Assembly: GCA_910587055.1 (NCBI GenBank) | Contig: CAJUKY010000024.1 | Coordinates: 1-25,680 of the forward strand | DNA length: 25,680 bases | Reading direction: 5' to 3' | Source of the DNA: Candidatus Gastranaerophilales bacterium | GTDB taxonomy: Bacteria > Cyanobacteriota > Vampirovibrionia > Gastranaerophilales > Gastranaerophilaceae | Part shown: positions 14,969 to 22,830 of the stretch, in pieces | How the letters are laid out: every line of letters begins with the position of its first letter | Numbering within the stretch: the first letter of the stretch is position 1 | Position numbers and translations under genes: made by a program | The notes under the pieces: generated by a model | Told to the model about the DNA's origin: nothing | The model's input: only the letters and a program-made list of their open reading frames with translations | Database searches by the model: none

Positions 14969-15673
14969 ATGTTTAAAAGATTAGGTTTGTTTATTTTTAT
15001 AACGGCAGTATTTATTCTCTGTCCTTTGAACTCTTTTGCAATAGAGGATGATGATATACAAAAAGAATCTGAAATACAAAAAAGATTAAATACGGTCGGG
15101 GTTAATATTTTAAATTCAAACAAAATCGATAAAAGAATTATCTTTGCCTATGATAATACTGAAGCCGAAAAAAAATTAAAACTGGATAAAACCCTTGTAA
15201 ACAGACAGATTACAGTATACGGATATGATTATAAATTTATGGAAGATGATAATGAGCTTGCTGCTTTTTTATCCCGCCGTATAGCGGAAGCCTACAGATC
15301 ATATTCAGGCGCATTTAACGGGCGTTTAAGCAGTTTAAAAATAAAAGCGGCGCCTAAAAAATATCAAATAGTTTTTGATAAAATTGCTGTGGATTATATG
15401 GTGAAAGCAGGCTATAATCCCGTTGCAATGATAACCTATATAAATAAAAGCAAAATGCAGAAAAGAACAAATTCCATAACTCAAAATTTAACCTCAAAAA
15501 GACTTGCGGTAATTTATGAATACATTTTTACAAAATACCCTTATTACCTTAAAAATAATGAATATTTCTTTAACGTAAATTATCAAAATTTCCTTTTAAC
15601 TTCTCAAAATAACAGAAAAATGCTTGAAGAAAAGATTAAATCAGGCTCAAAGGAAGAGTTAAAATATGAATAA
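14969..15673 (+). CDS. Exported M48-peptidase-like protein without the zinc site
   Basis: A 234-residue exported protein. Residues 1-24 form a signal peptide (MFKRLGLFIFITAVFILCPL then NSFA before IEDDD). The mature part resembles the M48 metalloprotease core: YGYDYKFMEDDNELAAFLSRRIAEAY (residues 84-109) takes the place of the helix that normally carries HExxH, and FDKIAVDYMVKAGYNPVAMI (136-155) matches the downstream D-x-L-G-x-x-Y-M-x-x-A-G-Y-D-P region. The two zinc histidines read R103-R104-I-A-E107, and the third ligand position (Glu in ExxxD) reads Q133. If the alignment holds, the protein is a pseudo-peptidase. ATG 14969 follows GAGGAA at 8 bases; the longer frame from 14897 has no such site. 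The next gene begins inside its stop, so both products are probably made together. No promoter was identified. Confidence 0.7.
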   Translation: MFKRLGLFIFITAVFILCPLNSFAIEDDDIQKESEIQKRLNTVGVNILNSNKIDKRIIFAYDNTEAEKKLKLDKTLVNRQITVYGYDYKFMEDDNELAAFLSRRIAEAYRSYSGAFNGRLSSLKIKAAPKKYQIVFDKIAVDYMVKAGYNPVAMITYINKSKMQKRTNSITQNLTSKRLAVIYEYIFTKYPYYLKNNEYFFNVNYQNFLLTSQNNRKMLEEKIKSGSKEELKYE

Positions 15674-16247
15674 ATGTATCTTAATCTTAACGATTTTAAT
15701 GTTTTTCCTGAGCCCTGCAACAGCGGAAGTTACTGAGGATTCGCTTGTTAATTCTGTGTTAAAAGATGCTGATATTAAAAAACCGTATGTTCACAAAGAA
15801 TATAATTATGAATCAACAAAAACCATCCCGCTCAGAATTGCAATTAAAGACAGAATAAAATCCGAAAAAGATTTGTATGAAGGGCAGACGGTTGAATTTA
15901 TTGTTCAAAAAAGTATTTTTGTAAATGACAGAATAAAAATAAGAAGGGGCGATATACTGAGCGCAAGGGTTTCTACCGTTATAACAAGCGGAATGAACGG
16001 AATTCCTGCAAGTGTTATTTTTGATTCATTTGAAATAAAAAATGCTCCGGATAAAATAAAACCCGGACAGATAACAGATACACTTGAAATTTTCGGACAG
16101 GACAGAACCTATTTCGTATTTCCTCTAAAGTGGGCTCTCACATTTTTACCGCCTACAGGCTCCCTTACAAACTTTATAATGGGCGGGCATGTAAGACTCA
16201 ATACAAAAAAAATTCTTACACTTTATTATCATCCTGAATGGTTGTAA
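15666..16247 (+). CDS. Exported protein of unknown function
   Basis: A 193-residue protein with a signal peptide (about 1-20, MNKCILILTILMFFLSPATA before EVTED). The mature part is rich in beta-forming residues: YEGQTVEFIVQKSIFVNDR is followed by IKIRRGDILSARVSTVITSG, a pattern of short strands with a Gly-Asp turn seen in periplasmic beta-barrel or SH3-like domains. It ends with a conserved-looking GHVRLNTKKILTLYYHPEWL. I do not recognise the family. Its ATG overlaps the stop of the M48-like gene by 8 bases, the tightest coupling in the window, which argues for a shared role in the envelope. Transcription probably ends before the CoA transferase promoter; no terminator hairpin was seen. Confidence 0.72.
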   Translation: MNKCILILTILMFFLSPATAEVTEDSLVNSVLKDADIKKPYVHKEYNYESTKTIPLRIAIKDRIKSEKDLYEGQTVEFIVQKSIFVNDRIKIRRGDILSARVSTVITSGMNGIPASVIFDSFEIKNAPDKIKPGQITDTLEIFGQDRTYFVFPLKWALTFLPPTGSLTNFIMGGHVRLNTKKILTLYYHPEWL

Positions 16248-16265
16248 ATATTTGTATACGCAGGT

Positions 16266-16294
16266 TTCACAGCTAAAAATGTTTATGATAAACT
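16266..16294 (+). promoter_or_regulatory. Candidate promoter of the CoA transferase operon
   Basis: TTCACA (16266-16271) and TAAACT (16289-16294) are 17 bases apart, followed by GAGGAA 9 bases before the TTG start at 16327. Both boxes are imperfect. Confidence 0.4.
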
Positions 16295-16326
16295 AAAAAT
16301 TATTTTAGCAAAGAGGAACACTATTT

Positions 16327-16968
16327 TTGGCAGAAATAATTTCAATAAAAGAAGCCGTAAGCCTTATAAAAGACAGTGCAACCATTATGGTGGGCGGGTT
16401 TTTAAGCTGCGGCGCTCCTGATAAATTAATTGATGAGCTTGTGAAATCTAACGTTAAAAATTTAACAATGATATCAAATGACACATCAATTCCAAATAAG
16501 GATAAAGGCAAGCTTATTGTAAATAAGCAGGTAAAAAGGCTTATTACAAGTCATATAGGAACAAACCCGGAAACAGGCCGCCAGATGGAGGCTGGAGAAA
16601 TTGATGTGGAATTAACTCCCATGGGTTCTCTAATGGAGCGTATAAGAGCAAAGGGTGCAGGTCTTGGCGGAGTATTAACCCCGACGGGCATAGGTACGGC
16701 TATTGCGGACGGTAAAAAGGTTTATGAAATTGATAATAAAAAATACCTTTTCGAAAGGCCGATAAGTGCTGATTTTGCTTTAATTTACGGCACAAAAGCG
16801 GATAAATTCGGCAATGTTTCATATTACGGCACCACAAGAAACTGCAATACTGTTATGGCAACAGCCGCAGATACGGTTATTCTGCAGGCCGATGAAATTG
16901 TTGAAAGCCTTGATCCTAATGAAATTGTAATCCCCGGATTATTCATAGATTATATTGTTAAAGGATAA
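16327..16968 (+). CDS. atoD: 3-oxoacid/acetate CoA-transferase, subunit A
   Basis: First subunit of a family I CoA transferase that moves CoA between a short-chain acyl-CoA (for example acetoacetyl-CoA or butyryl-CoA) and an acid such as acetate or succinate. The 213-residue length is typical for the A subunit. It has the family motif MVGGFLSCGAPDKLIDEL near the N-terminus, NDTSIPNKDKGKLI, GGVLTPTGIGT and the C-terminal ADEIVESLDPNEIVIPGLFI. The start is TTG 16327, well placed after GAGGAA; the first in-frame ATG (16387) would remove the N-terminal strand of the motif. The B subunit follows after 7 bases. The substrate cannot be read from the sequence; the symbol is used for the family. Confidence 0.88.
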   Translation: MAEIISIKEAVSLIKDSATIMVGGFLSCGAPDKLIDELVKSNVKNLTMISNDTSIPNKDKGKLIVNKQVKRLITSHIGTNPETGRQMEAGEIDVELTPMGSLMERIRAKGAGLGGVLTPTGIGTAIADGKKVYEIDNKKYLFERPISADFALIYGTKADKFGNVSYYGTTRNCNTVMATAADTVILQADEIVESLDPNEIVIPGLFIDYIVKG

Positions 16969-16975
16969 TTCAATA

Positions 16976-17665
16976 ATGATGGAATTATTAACAAAAGAAA
17001 AAATAAGAGAAATAATCGCAAAACGTGCTGCAAAAGAATTTAAAGACGGTGATATTGTAACGCTTGGAATAGGTTTGCCGACTGAAGTTACAAAATATAT
17101 ACCGGATTCTAAAAAAGTTATGTTCCAATCAGAAAACGGGCTTTTAGGAGTCGGGAAAAATCAAAACCCTGAAAATATTGATGAAAGGGTGATAAATGCA
17201 GGCGGCGGATATGTTGAAACTGTAAACGGCGCTTGTTTTTATGATTCGCAGATGGCCTTTATTTTAATGCGCGGCGGACACATTGATGCAACGGTTCTCG
17301 GGGCTCTTCAGGTAGATTCTAAGGGCAACCTTGCAAACTGGTCCGTGCCGAATAAATTTACCCCCGGCATGGGCGGCGCTATGGATTTAGTTGTGGGCGC
17401 AAAAAAAGTAATAGTTGTAATGGAACACACATCAAAGGGGCAGATTAAAATTGTGGAGGAATGCGACCTGCCTTTGACCGCAGCTGCTGAAGTAAATTTA
17501 ATTATTACTGAAAAATGCGTATTTAGAGTAGATTTTGATGAAAACAAGGTATCGCGCGGGCTTATTTTAGAAGAAATTAATCCGATGTTTTCAATTGATG
17601 ATATTAAAAAATCTACGGGCTGCGATTTTAAAATCAGCGAAAATTTAGCTGAAATGGAAGTATAA
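16976..17665 (+). CDS. atoA: 3-oxoacid/acetate CoA-transferase, subunit B
   Basis: Catalytic subunit of the same CoA transferase. The 229 residues contain the glutamate that forms the covalent CoA-thioester, in SENGLLGVG, together with the family stretches IVTLGIGLPTEV, GGGYVETVNGACFYDS, DATVLGALQVD and PGMGGAMDLVVGAKKVIVVMEH. The ATG at 16976 (another follows directly) is preferred over an upstream in-frame TTG at 16955 that lies within subunit A; AAAGGA is about 11 bases upstream. The two subunits together probably serve short-chain fatty acid or ketone metabolism, as expected for a fermenter; no thiolase or dehydrogenase gene accompanies them. Confidence 0.9.
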   Translation: MMELLTKEKIREIIAKRAAKEFKDGDIVTLGIGLPTEVTKYIPDSKKVMFQSENGLLGVGKNQNPENIDERVINAGGGYVETVNGACFYDSQMAFILMRGGHIDATVLGALQVDSKGNLANWSVPNKFTPGMGGAMDLVVGAKKVIVVMEHTSKGQIKIVEECDLPLTAAAEVNLIITEKCVFRVDFDENKVSRGLILEEINPMFSIDDIKKSTGCDFKISENLAEMEV

Positions 17666-17693
17666 ATTTATTTAAACCTGCTTTTCAGATAAA

Positions 17694-17721
17694 TTCCGCT
17701 ATTATTTTTTTGTTATATAAT
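17694..17721 (+). promoter_or_regulatory. Candidate promoter of the PIF1-like helicase gene
   Basis: A perfect TATAAT (17716-17721) stands 20 bases before ATG 17741, with AAAGGAA as ribosome binding site between. TTCCGC (17694-17699) is a poor -35 box at 16 bases. Confidence 0.45.
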
Positions 17722-17740
17722 GTTCTAAAAGGAACGGTTA

Positions 17741-19840
17741 ATGTCTGTAATTAATGAAAATGCACAGGAAAACGCGGAAGGGTTTGATTTTAGCAGCCCG
17801 AGAAAATTGTTGCGCATTTTACTGTCTGAAATTATCGGATATGATGAAATTATAGACATAGCGCGTGATTTAGCGGATGAGATTGAAGAAAAACATACAA
17901 CTTTTGAAGGAAAAAAATTTGCTTCCGTCTCACAATGTATTTTTGAATGTTACAAAAGGATTTACGGGTTTAAATCAACAAAGTGGGTGCTGAAAGACGG
18001 TTTAAAATATGAAGTTAAGCCCGATGAAAAGCCTATTGCCTTTGAAAGACAGGTGGCAAGCGGAGAATATGCCGCATATAAAGTTTACAATGCTGACCAG
18101 CTTATTTTAGACGGCAAAATAGATTTAAGATGTGAAACAACGCCCGCTGCAAGGGAAACGCCGCAAAAAACCGCAAAAGAAAATAGCGCAAAAGAAAACG
18201 ATATTTATTTAAAAAATATTATCCGCCTTATAAAAGACGGTGAAAACGTTTTTATTACAGGGCATGCGGGCACAGGCAAAAGCTATATTCTGGAAAGATT
18301 AAAAGAGCAGTTTAAAAAGCTTGTTATAACCTCTACTACAGGGATTGCGGCAGTTAATATCAAAGGCCAGACCATTCATTCATGGGCGGGAATAGGGCTT
18401 TGCCGGTATTCGGTTGAAAATATCGTAAAAAATATTATGACAAAAAAGCCCACAATTAAGAAAAACATTGAAAAATGCACCATGCTTGCGATTGATGAAA
18501 TTTCAATGCTCAATATAAAAGCTTTTGAATATGTTGATAAGGTATTTCGTCTTGTAAGAGAGGATGACAGGCCGTTTGGCGGGGTTCAGGTAATATTTTT
18601 GGGAGATTTTTTCCAGCTTCCTCCAGTTGTTGATATGGAAGAAGGCGGAGAATTGAGCTATTGTTTTGAATCGCCCGTGTGGAGCGAATTAAACCTTAAA
18701 AACATTCTGCTTGTTGAAAATCACAGGCAAAATGAGGAAAATTTTATAAATGCGCTGTCCAATATGCGTACAAATGCCTTAAATGTCGATGATGTAAGGC
18801 TTTTAAATACAAGATGTGTTTCTTTGCAAAATGAAAAAGTTCCTGATATTCTGCACATTTTTTCAACAAATAAAGAAGCGGATACCTATAATCAGACAAT
18901 GTTTGACAAACTTAATACAAAAATGTATGAATTTGAGGCGCAGGATGGAGTTTTAAGGGGCAAAGGATATGTTTATGAAGATTTATCCGAGCGCGAGCAG
19001 ACAATTTTAGAGATTTTTGATAAAACCTGCAGGGCAGAAAAGCTTATAAAGCTTAAAACAGGCGCAAGGGTGATGCTTCTTATTAATCTTGATTTTAAAA
19101 CGGGCCTTGTAAACGGCTCCTGCGGGGTTGTGCGGTATCTGGATGATGATAAAGTGACTGTAGAATTTGATAACGGTACGATAAGAGATATTGCGCGGGA
19201 AAGTTTTGAATATTATTACAACGATAAAGTTATTGCGGTAAGAGAGCAGTTTCCACTGAAACTTGCGTATGCGGTGACTATTCATAAATCGCAGGGGATG
19301 ACACTTGACAGGCTTTATGTTGATTGCAGAAGGATTTTTGAAAGAGGGCAGGCATACGTTGCAATGAGCAGGGTAAAAACTTTATCGGGCTTGTATCTTG
19401 ATAATTTTTCAAAAGAGCTTGTTATATCCGATGATAAAGTGGTTGATTTTTATAAGAATTTAGAACTTGAACCTTTAATTAAAGGGCTTGAAGCTGTAAA
19501 AGCGCCCGAATACAATGCGGAAGACGATGAAAGGGCCGTGCTTTTAAAATGGGCTGATAAAATAGGGGAAGTTATAATAAAAGAAAACCGCTGGATAAAA
19601 GTAGCCGAAGTTGCCGATATTATGGGAATTAAGACGTATACAAGACTTATTGAAGGAAAAACTTCCACAACGATAGCGCATATTATAAACCGCTTTTTAA
19701 AGAAAAAAGGATTTAAAACGGCAACCGTTAAATATTATATGAAATCAATTATCTGGACTGCCCCGCCGAATTTAGGGGAAGATGATATGCCGATAGAACT
19801 TTCTTCTGCTCTGGACAGGCAAGCCGCTCAAAGCGCGTAG
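17741..19840 (+). CDS. PIF1-type superfamily 1 DNA helicase with extra terminal regions
   Basis: A 5'-3' DNA helicase of the PIF1/RecD-like class, 699 residues. The core has Walker A GHAGTGKS (174-181), D252-E253 as Walker B in MLAIDEISML, GDFFQLPPV (288-296), VENHRQNEENFI, and motifs V-VI in AVTIHKSQGMTLDRLYVDC (from H515) and YVAMSRVKTLSGLYL (from Y539). Two regions lie outside this core. An N-terminal part (about 1-130) carries a helical segment, PRKLLRILLSEIIGYDEIID, and a small beta-rich piece. A C-terminal part (about 590-699) looks helix-turn-helix-like (IKVAEVADIMGIKTYTRLIE) and ends in a tail with WTAPPN. I do not recognise either end. The start ATG 17741 has AAAGGAA at 7 bases. It is likely a single-gene unit between the CoA transferase and the toxin-antitoxin pair. 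Roles of relatives include replication-fork and recombination work. Confidence 0.9.
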   Translation: MSVINENAQENAEGFDFSSPRKLLRILLSEIIGYDEIIDIARDLADEIEEKHTTFEGKKFASVSQCIFECYKRIYGFKSTKWVLKDGLKYEVKPDEKPIAFERQVASGEYAAYKVYNADQLILDGKIDLRCETTPAARETPQKTAKENSAKENDIYLKNIIRLIKDGENVFITGHAGTGKSYILERLKEQFKKLVITSTTGIAAVNIKGQTIHSWAGIGLCRYSVENIVKNIMTKKPTIKKNIEKCTMLAIDEISMLNIKAFEYVDKVFRLVREDDRPFGGVQVIFLGDFFQLPPVVDMEEGGELSYCFESPVWSELNLKNILLVENHRQNEENFINALSNMRTNALNVDDVRLLNTRCVSLQNEKVPDILHIFSTNKEADTYNQTMFDKLNTKMYEFEAQDGVLRGKGYVYEDLSEREQTILEIFDKTCRAEKLIKLKTGARVMLLINLDFKTGLVNGSCGVVRYLDDDKVTVEFDNGTIRDIARESFEYYYNDKVIAVREQFPLKLAYAVTIHKSQGMTLDRLYVDCRRIFERGQAYVAMSRVKTLSGLYLDNFSKELVISDDKVVDFYKNLELEPLIKGLEAVKAPEYNAEDDERAVLLKWADKIGEVIIKENRWIKVAEVADIMGIKTYTRLIEGKTSTTIAHIINRFLKKKGFKTATVKYYMKSIIWTAPPNLGEDDMPIELSSALDRQAAQSA

Positions 19841-19863
19841 GTACGGACTAAAACAAGGGGGGC

Positions 19864-19892
19864 TTGAAAAAGTGTAGGAAATTTGCTACACT
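19864..19892 (+). promoter_or_regulatory. Toxin-antitoxin promoter overlaid by a palindromic operator
   Basis: TTGAAA (19864-19869) and TACACT (19887-19892) are exactly 17 bases apart. AGTGTAG (19871-19877) and CTACACT (19886-19892) are a perfect inverted repeat around an AAATTT centre; 20 of 22 bases are symmetric. The operator fills the spacer and covers the whole -10 box, the classic layout for autorepression by the antitoxin or toxin-antitoxin complex. The transcript would start about 3 bases before the toxin ATG. Confidence 0.8.
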
Positions 19893-19901
19893 AAAATACA
19901 G

Positions 19902-20243
19902 ATGAAAGAAATTGAATTATATACAACGGCTGATGGTAAGTGCCCGTATATTGACTGGCTTGATACGCTATGTGATGAGTATAGTATACGTATTGATAAA
20001 AGAATCAATCGCATGCGGGAAGGCAATTTCGGTGATTGGAAACGACTACAGAACAGCCAGCTTTCAGAACTTCGACTAAAATTTGGCAAAGGTTACAGAA
20101 TTTATTTTAAAGAATTGGATAATGTAATAATTTTAATTGTTGCAGGAAGTGACAAATCAGACCAGAAGGCAGTTATTAAACAGGCGGATAAATATTTAGA
20201 AGATTATTTAAACAGGAAAAATAAAGATGACAATAAAATTTGA
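19902..20243 (+). CDS. RelE/ParE-superfamily toxin (Gp49-like, HigB type)
   Basis: A 113-residue toxin of the phage-Gp49-like branch (often called addiction module killer protein), whose relatives cut mRNA on the ribosome. The family pattern is clear: CPYIDWLDTLCDEYSIRIDKRI (about residues 14-35), MREGNFGDWKRL, then LSELRLKFGKGYRIYFKELD and VIILIVAGSDKSDQKAVIKQ. The basic residues in these stretches are those expected for RNA contact and catalysis in the superfamily, though which are catalytic is not certain. It stands first in the pair, as in higBA-like modules. It has almost no leader and no ribosome binding site, which may keep its expression low. The antitoxin ATG lies 17 bases before its end. 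The frame is intact, so the module may be active. Confidence 0.87.
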   Translation: MKEIELYTTADGKCPYIDWLDTLCDEYSIRIDKRINRMREGNFGDWKRLQNSQLSELRLKFGKGYRIYFKELDNVIILIVAGSDKSDQKAVIKQADKYLEDYLNRKNKDDNKI

Positions 20244-20544
20244 TGATTATTTAAACAAAAAATTGCAAGATCCTGATTATCAAAGAAAATGGCTTAAAAT
20301 AACAATTCTTGAATATATTGAAGATGGCGATGAAGATGAGTTTTTTAGAGCTTTGGAACAAGTAATTAAAGCCCGTACAACAGTCAGCGAGTTTGCGAAA
20401 GAAGTTGGCATGAACCGTGTTCAGCTTACGGATATTCTTCACGGGAAAACAAAATCCCCGGGATTGCGTACCATAAGCAAGATTTTATCCGGTTTAGGGT
20501 ACACGCTTGATATAAAATCTAAATCTAATTCAAAATCCGCATAG
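20227..20544 (+). CDS. HTH-domain antitoxin of the toxin-antitoxin pair
   Basis: A 105-residue antitoxin, which neutralises the toxin and represses the shared promoter. The N-terminal half (about 1-50, with DFFRALEQVIKA-like acidic helices) probably wraps the toxin. The C-terminal half is a Cro/C1-type helix-turn-helix: TTVSEFAKEVGMNRVQLTDI, then LHGKTKSPGLRTISKILSGL. The tail GYTLDIKSKSNSKSA is polar. The start ATG 20227 overlaps the toxin end by 17 bases, and AGGA lies upstream inside the toxin gene, so translation is coupled. Its DNA target is probably the AGTGTAG/CTACACT palindrome upstream of the toxin. The stop is 32 bases from the end of nadA on the other strand. Confidence 0.87.
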   Translation: MTIKFDDYLNKKLQDPDYQRKWLKITILEYIEDGDEDEFFRALEQVIKARTTVSEFAKEVGMNRVQLTDILHGKTKSPGLRTISKILSGLGYTLDIKSKSNSKSA

Positions 20545-20576
20545 TACATCAGGTGCAATATGGCGTAATATAATTG

Positions 20577-21488
20577 CTATCCTAATTCTATCATTCTTTG
20601 AATTGAATTCAGGGCTTTTTGTCTTATCTCTTCTTCAACTGTTACTTCGTGCTGATTGTGGAGAAGAGAATTTAAAATATCTTCAAGTGTATTCCATTTC
20701 ATATTGTGGCAGACAAGCTTATTTGATGCCAGAATAAATTCTTTATCGGGAAAATCGCGTTCTAATCTGTCTATTACACCTTTTTCCGTTGCAATTATAA
20801 AGCTTTTATTGTTTGAATTTGCGCAGTATTGCATAATCTGAGTTGTAGAGCCGACAAAATCGGCAAGTTTTACAACTTCCTGATGACATTCAGGGTGCAC
20901 GAGGATTTTTGCATCCTTATACATAATTTTCATTTTGATTATTTCATCAGGAATAATTCTTAAGTGTGTGGGGCAAAAACCGGGATAGCTTATAATCTCA
21001 ACATCGGGAAGGTTTTTCTGTGCAAAACTTCCAAGGTAGCAATCGGGCGCAAATAAAACCTTCGGCGCATTTAAGGATTTTATAACATCAATTGCATTTG
21101 CGCTTGTGCAGCAAATATCACATTCAGCCTTTACTTCGGCAGATGAATTAACATAACATACCAGAGGGATATCGGGGTTTTTTGTTCTAAAATCTTTTAC
21201 CTGCTTTAAATTTATCATATCGGCCATATTGCAGCCGGAATTTTTATTCGGCAGAAGTACCTTTTTATCGGGAGAAAGGATTTTTGCGGTTTCTGCCATA
21301 AAATAAACTCCCGCAAAAATAATGATTTCGGCATCGGTTTTGCTGGCTAAACGGCTAAGCCCTAGAGAATCTCCCACGTAATCCGCCACATAATCAATCT
21401 CGGGGCTTTGATAGCAATGAGCAAGGATTATTGCGTTTTTTTCCTTTTTTAATTTATTAATTTTTTCTACAAGTTCAAAATTTGTCAC
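20577..21488 (-). CDS. nadA: Quinolinate synthase
   Basis: Condenses iminoaspartate with dihydroxyacetone phosphate to quinolinate in NAD synthesis, using an oxygen-sensitive [4Fe-4S] cluster. The 303-residue length fits the short class of NadA. The three cluster cysteines expected for this class are present: C86 (NSGCNMAD), C172 (GFCPTH) and C260 (LVCHNMKWNTLED). Substrate motifs AHCYQSPEI, DYVGDSLGLS and VHPECHQEV are also present. The start is a GTG at 21488; an in-frame stop lies two codons upstream, so no longer start exists, and there is no strong ribosome binding site. nadB and nadC are not in the window. It follows proA by 60 bp and may be cotranscribed with it or use the weak promoter in that gap. 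Confidence 0.95.
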   Translation of the reverse strand: MTNFELVEKINKLKKEKNAIILAHCYQSPEIDYVADYVGDSLGLSRLASKTDAEIIIFAGVYFMAETAKILSPDKKVLLPNKNSGCNMADMINLKQVKDFRTKNPDIPLVCYVNSSAEVKAECDICCTSANAIDVIKSLNAPKVLFAPDCYLGSFAQKNLPDVEIISYPGFCPTHLRIIPDEIIKMKIMYKDAKILVHPECHQEVVKLADFVGSTTQIMQYCANSNNKSFIIATEKGVIDRLERDFPDKEFILASNKLVCHNMKWNTLEDILNSLLHNQHEVTVEEEIRQKALNSIQRMIELG

Positions 21489-21519
21489 TTTTTACTAATT
21501 CTTTTACTGCTTGTTTTTT

Positions 21520-21525
21520 ATTATA
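21520..21525 (-). promoter_or_regulatory. Possible -10 box for nadA
   Basis: A perfect TATAAT on the minus strand in the 60-bp gap between proA and nadA, 31 bases before the GTG start. The surroundings are a T-rich tract and no convincing -35 hexamer is seen. Confidence 0.3.
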
Positions 21526-21548
21526 AAACAAAAAAACAAATACTTATT

Positions 21549-22796
21549 TTAAATATTTTTATGTGTGAAAGTTTTTTTGTTTTTAACGTAATCATTTACA
21601 ATATGGCCTTCACCCGTTAATTTATATTTATAAATACAAAGTCCGTCTAAGCCTACAGGACCTCTTGCGTGGGTTTTATTTGTAGAAATTCCAACTTCTG
21701 CGCCAAAACCGTATCTGAAACCGTCTGAAAATCTTGTGGAAGCATTTACAAATACTCCTGCCGAATCAACATTATTCATAAATATTTCTTTTGAAGCGTC
21801 GTTATTTGTAATGATTGAATCTGTGTGGTGCGAACCGTATGTATTTATGTGTTCAACGGCTTCTTCAAGCGAATCAACCTTCTTGATGTTTAAAATTGTG
21901 TCAGAATATTCAACCCCGAATTTTTCAGGATTTTCGATAACCTGAACACCCGCATTTTCCAGTGCTTTTTTAAGCTCATCATAATGTTTAAAGTTTTTAT
22001 GCACAAGAATTGTTTCAACAGCGTTACATGCTGTAGGGTACTGCGTTTTAGCGTCAATACAGATATTTTTTACCATATCAAAATCAGCCGATTCATCGGC
22101 AAAAATATGACAGATGCCTGAAGCGTGCCCCAGCACGGGGATTTTTGTATTTTCCTGAATGAATTTTACAAGTTTATTTGAGCCTCTCGGGATGATTAAA
22201 TCTATATATCCTTCCATATTAAGCATCTGTTTGATATCATCGTGAGAATATACAAGATTTACCGCATTTTTCGGGAAACCTTCCGTTTTATCAAGAGCCT
22301 CATTTATTATTTCAAAAATGGCTGAATTTGTATTATTGGCTTCGCTTCCGCCTTTTAAAATAACCGCGTTGCCTGATTTTATCGCTAAAGATGAAATCTG
22401 GGAGATAACATCGGGGCGGGCTTCAAAAATTATTCCTAAAACGCCTATCGGAGCGGTTACTTTTCTTAAAATCAGTCCTTCATCGAGTTCACGGGTCCAG
22501 AGGGTTTTATTTGAAGGGTCTTCAAGCTTGATAACATCGTAAATTCCCTGAACCATATCGCGCATTTTATTTTCATCAAGTTTCAGCCTGCCATAGGTGG
22601 CTTTTGTCAATTTTCCGCTTTCTACAAGGGCTTTGGCGTAATCTAAATCTTTTTTATTTGCTTCATAGATTTTTTCTTTATTTAATTCAATATTTTTTGC
22701 AACATTTTCAAGAGCCTTATTTTTTTTAGCCGTTTCAAGGCTTGCAAGCTTTATCTTAGCTTTATTTGCGCATTTTACAATCTCTTCTATATTCAT
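21549..22796 (-). CDS. proA: Gamma-glutamyl phosphate reductase
   Basis: Reduces gamma-glutamyl phosphate to glutamate semialdehyde with NADPH, the second step of proline synthesis. The 415 residues have the catalytic cysteine C257 in YPTACNAVETILVH, the cofactor region APIGVLGIIFEARPDVISQI, LKGGSEANNTN and IDLIIPRGSNKLV, and the C-terminal ARGPVGLDGLCIYKY, all standard. The ATG at 22796 is preferred, because AAAGGT lies 7 bases upstream; a longer in-frame reading from 22844 would overlap the end of proB. It is 34 bp downstream of proB and certainly acts with it, since the phosphate intermediate is unstable. Confidence 0.96.
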   Translation of the reverse strand: MNIEEIVKCANKAKIKLASLETAKKNKALENVAKNIELNKEKIYEANKKDLDYAKALVESGKLTKATYGRLKLDENKMRDMVQGIYDVIKLEDPSNKTLWTRELDEGLILRKVTAPIGVLGIIFEARPDVISQISSLAIKSGNAVILKGGSEANNTNSAIFEIINEALDKTEGFPKNAVNLVYSHDDIKQMLNMEGYIDLIIPRGSNKLVKFIQENTKIPVLGHASGICHIFADESADFDMVKNICIDAKTQYPTACNAVETILVHKNFKHYDELKKALENAGVQVIENPEKFGVEYSDTILNIKKVDSLEEAVEHINTYGSHHTDSIITNNDASKEIFMNNVDSAGVFVNASTRFSDGFRYGFGAEVGISTNKTHARGPVGLDGLCIYKYKLTGEGHIVNDYVKNKKTFTHKNI

Positions 22797-22830
22797 GATT
22801 TTACCTTTTATATTTTTATTAAAATAAATC

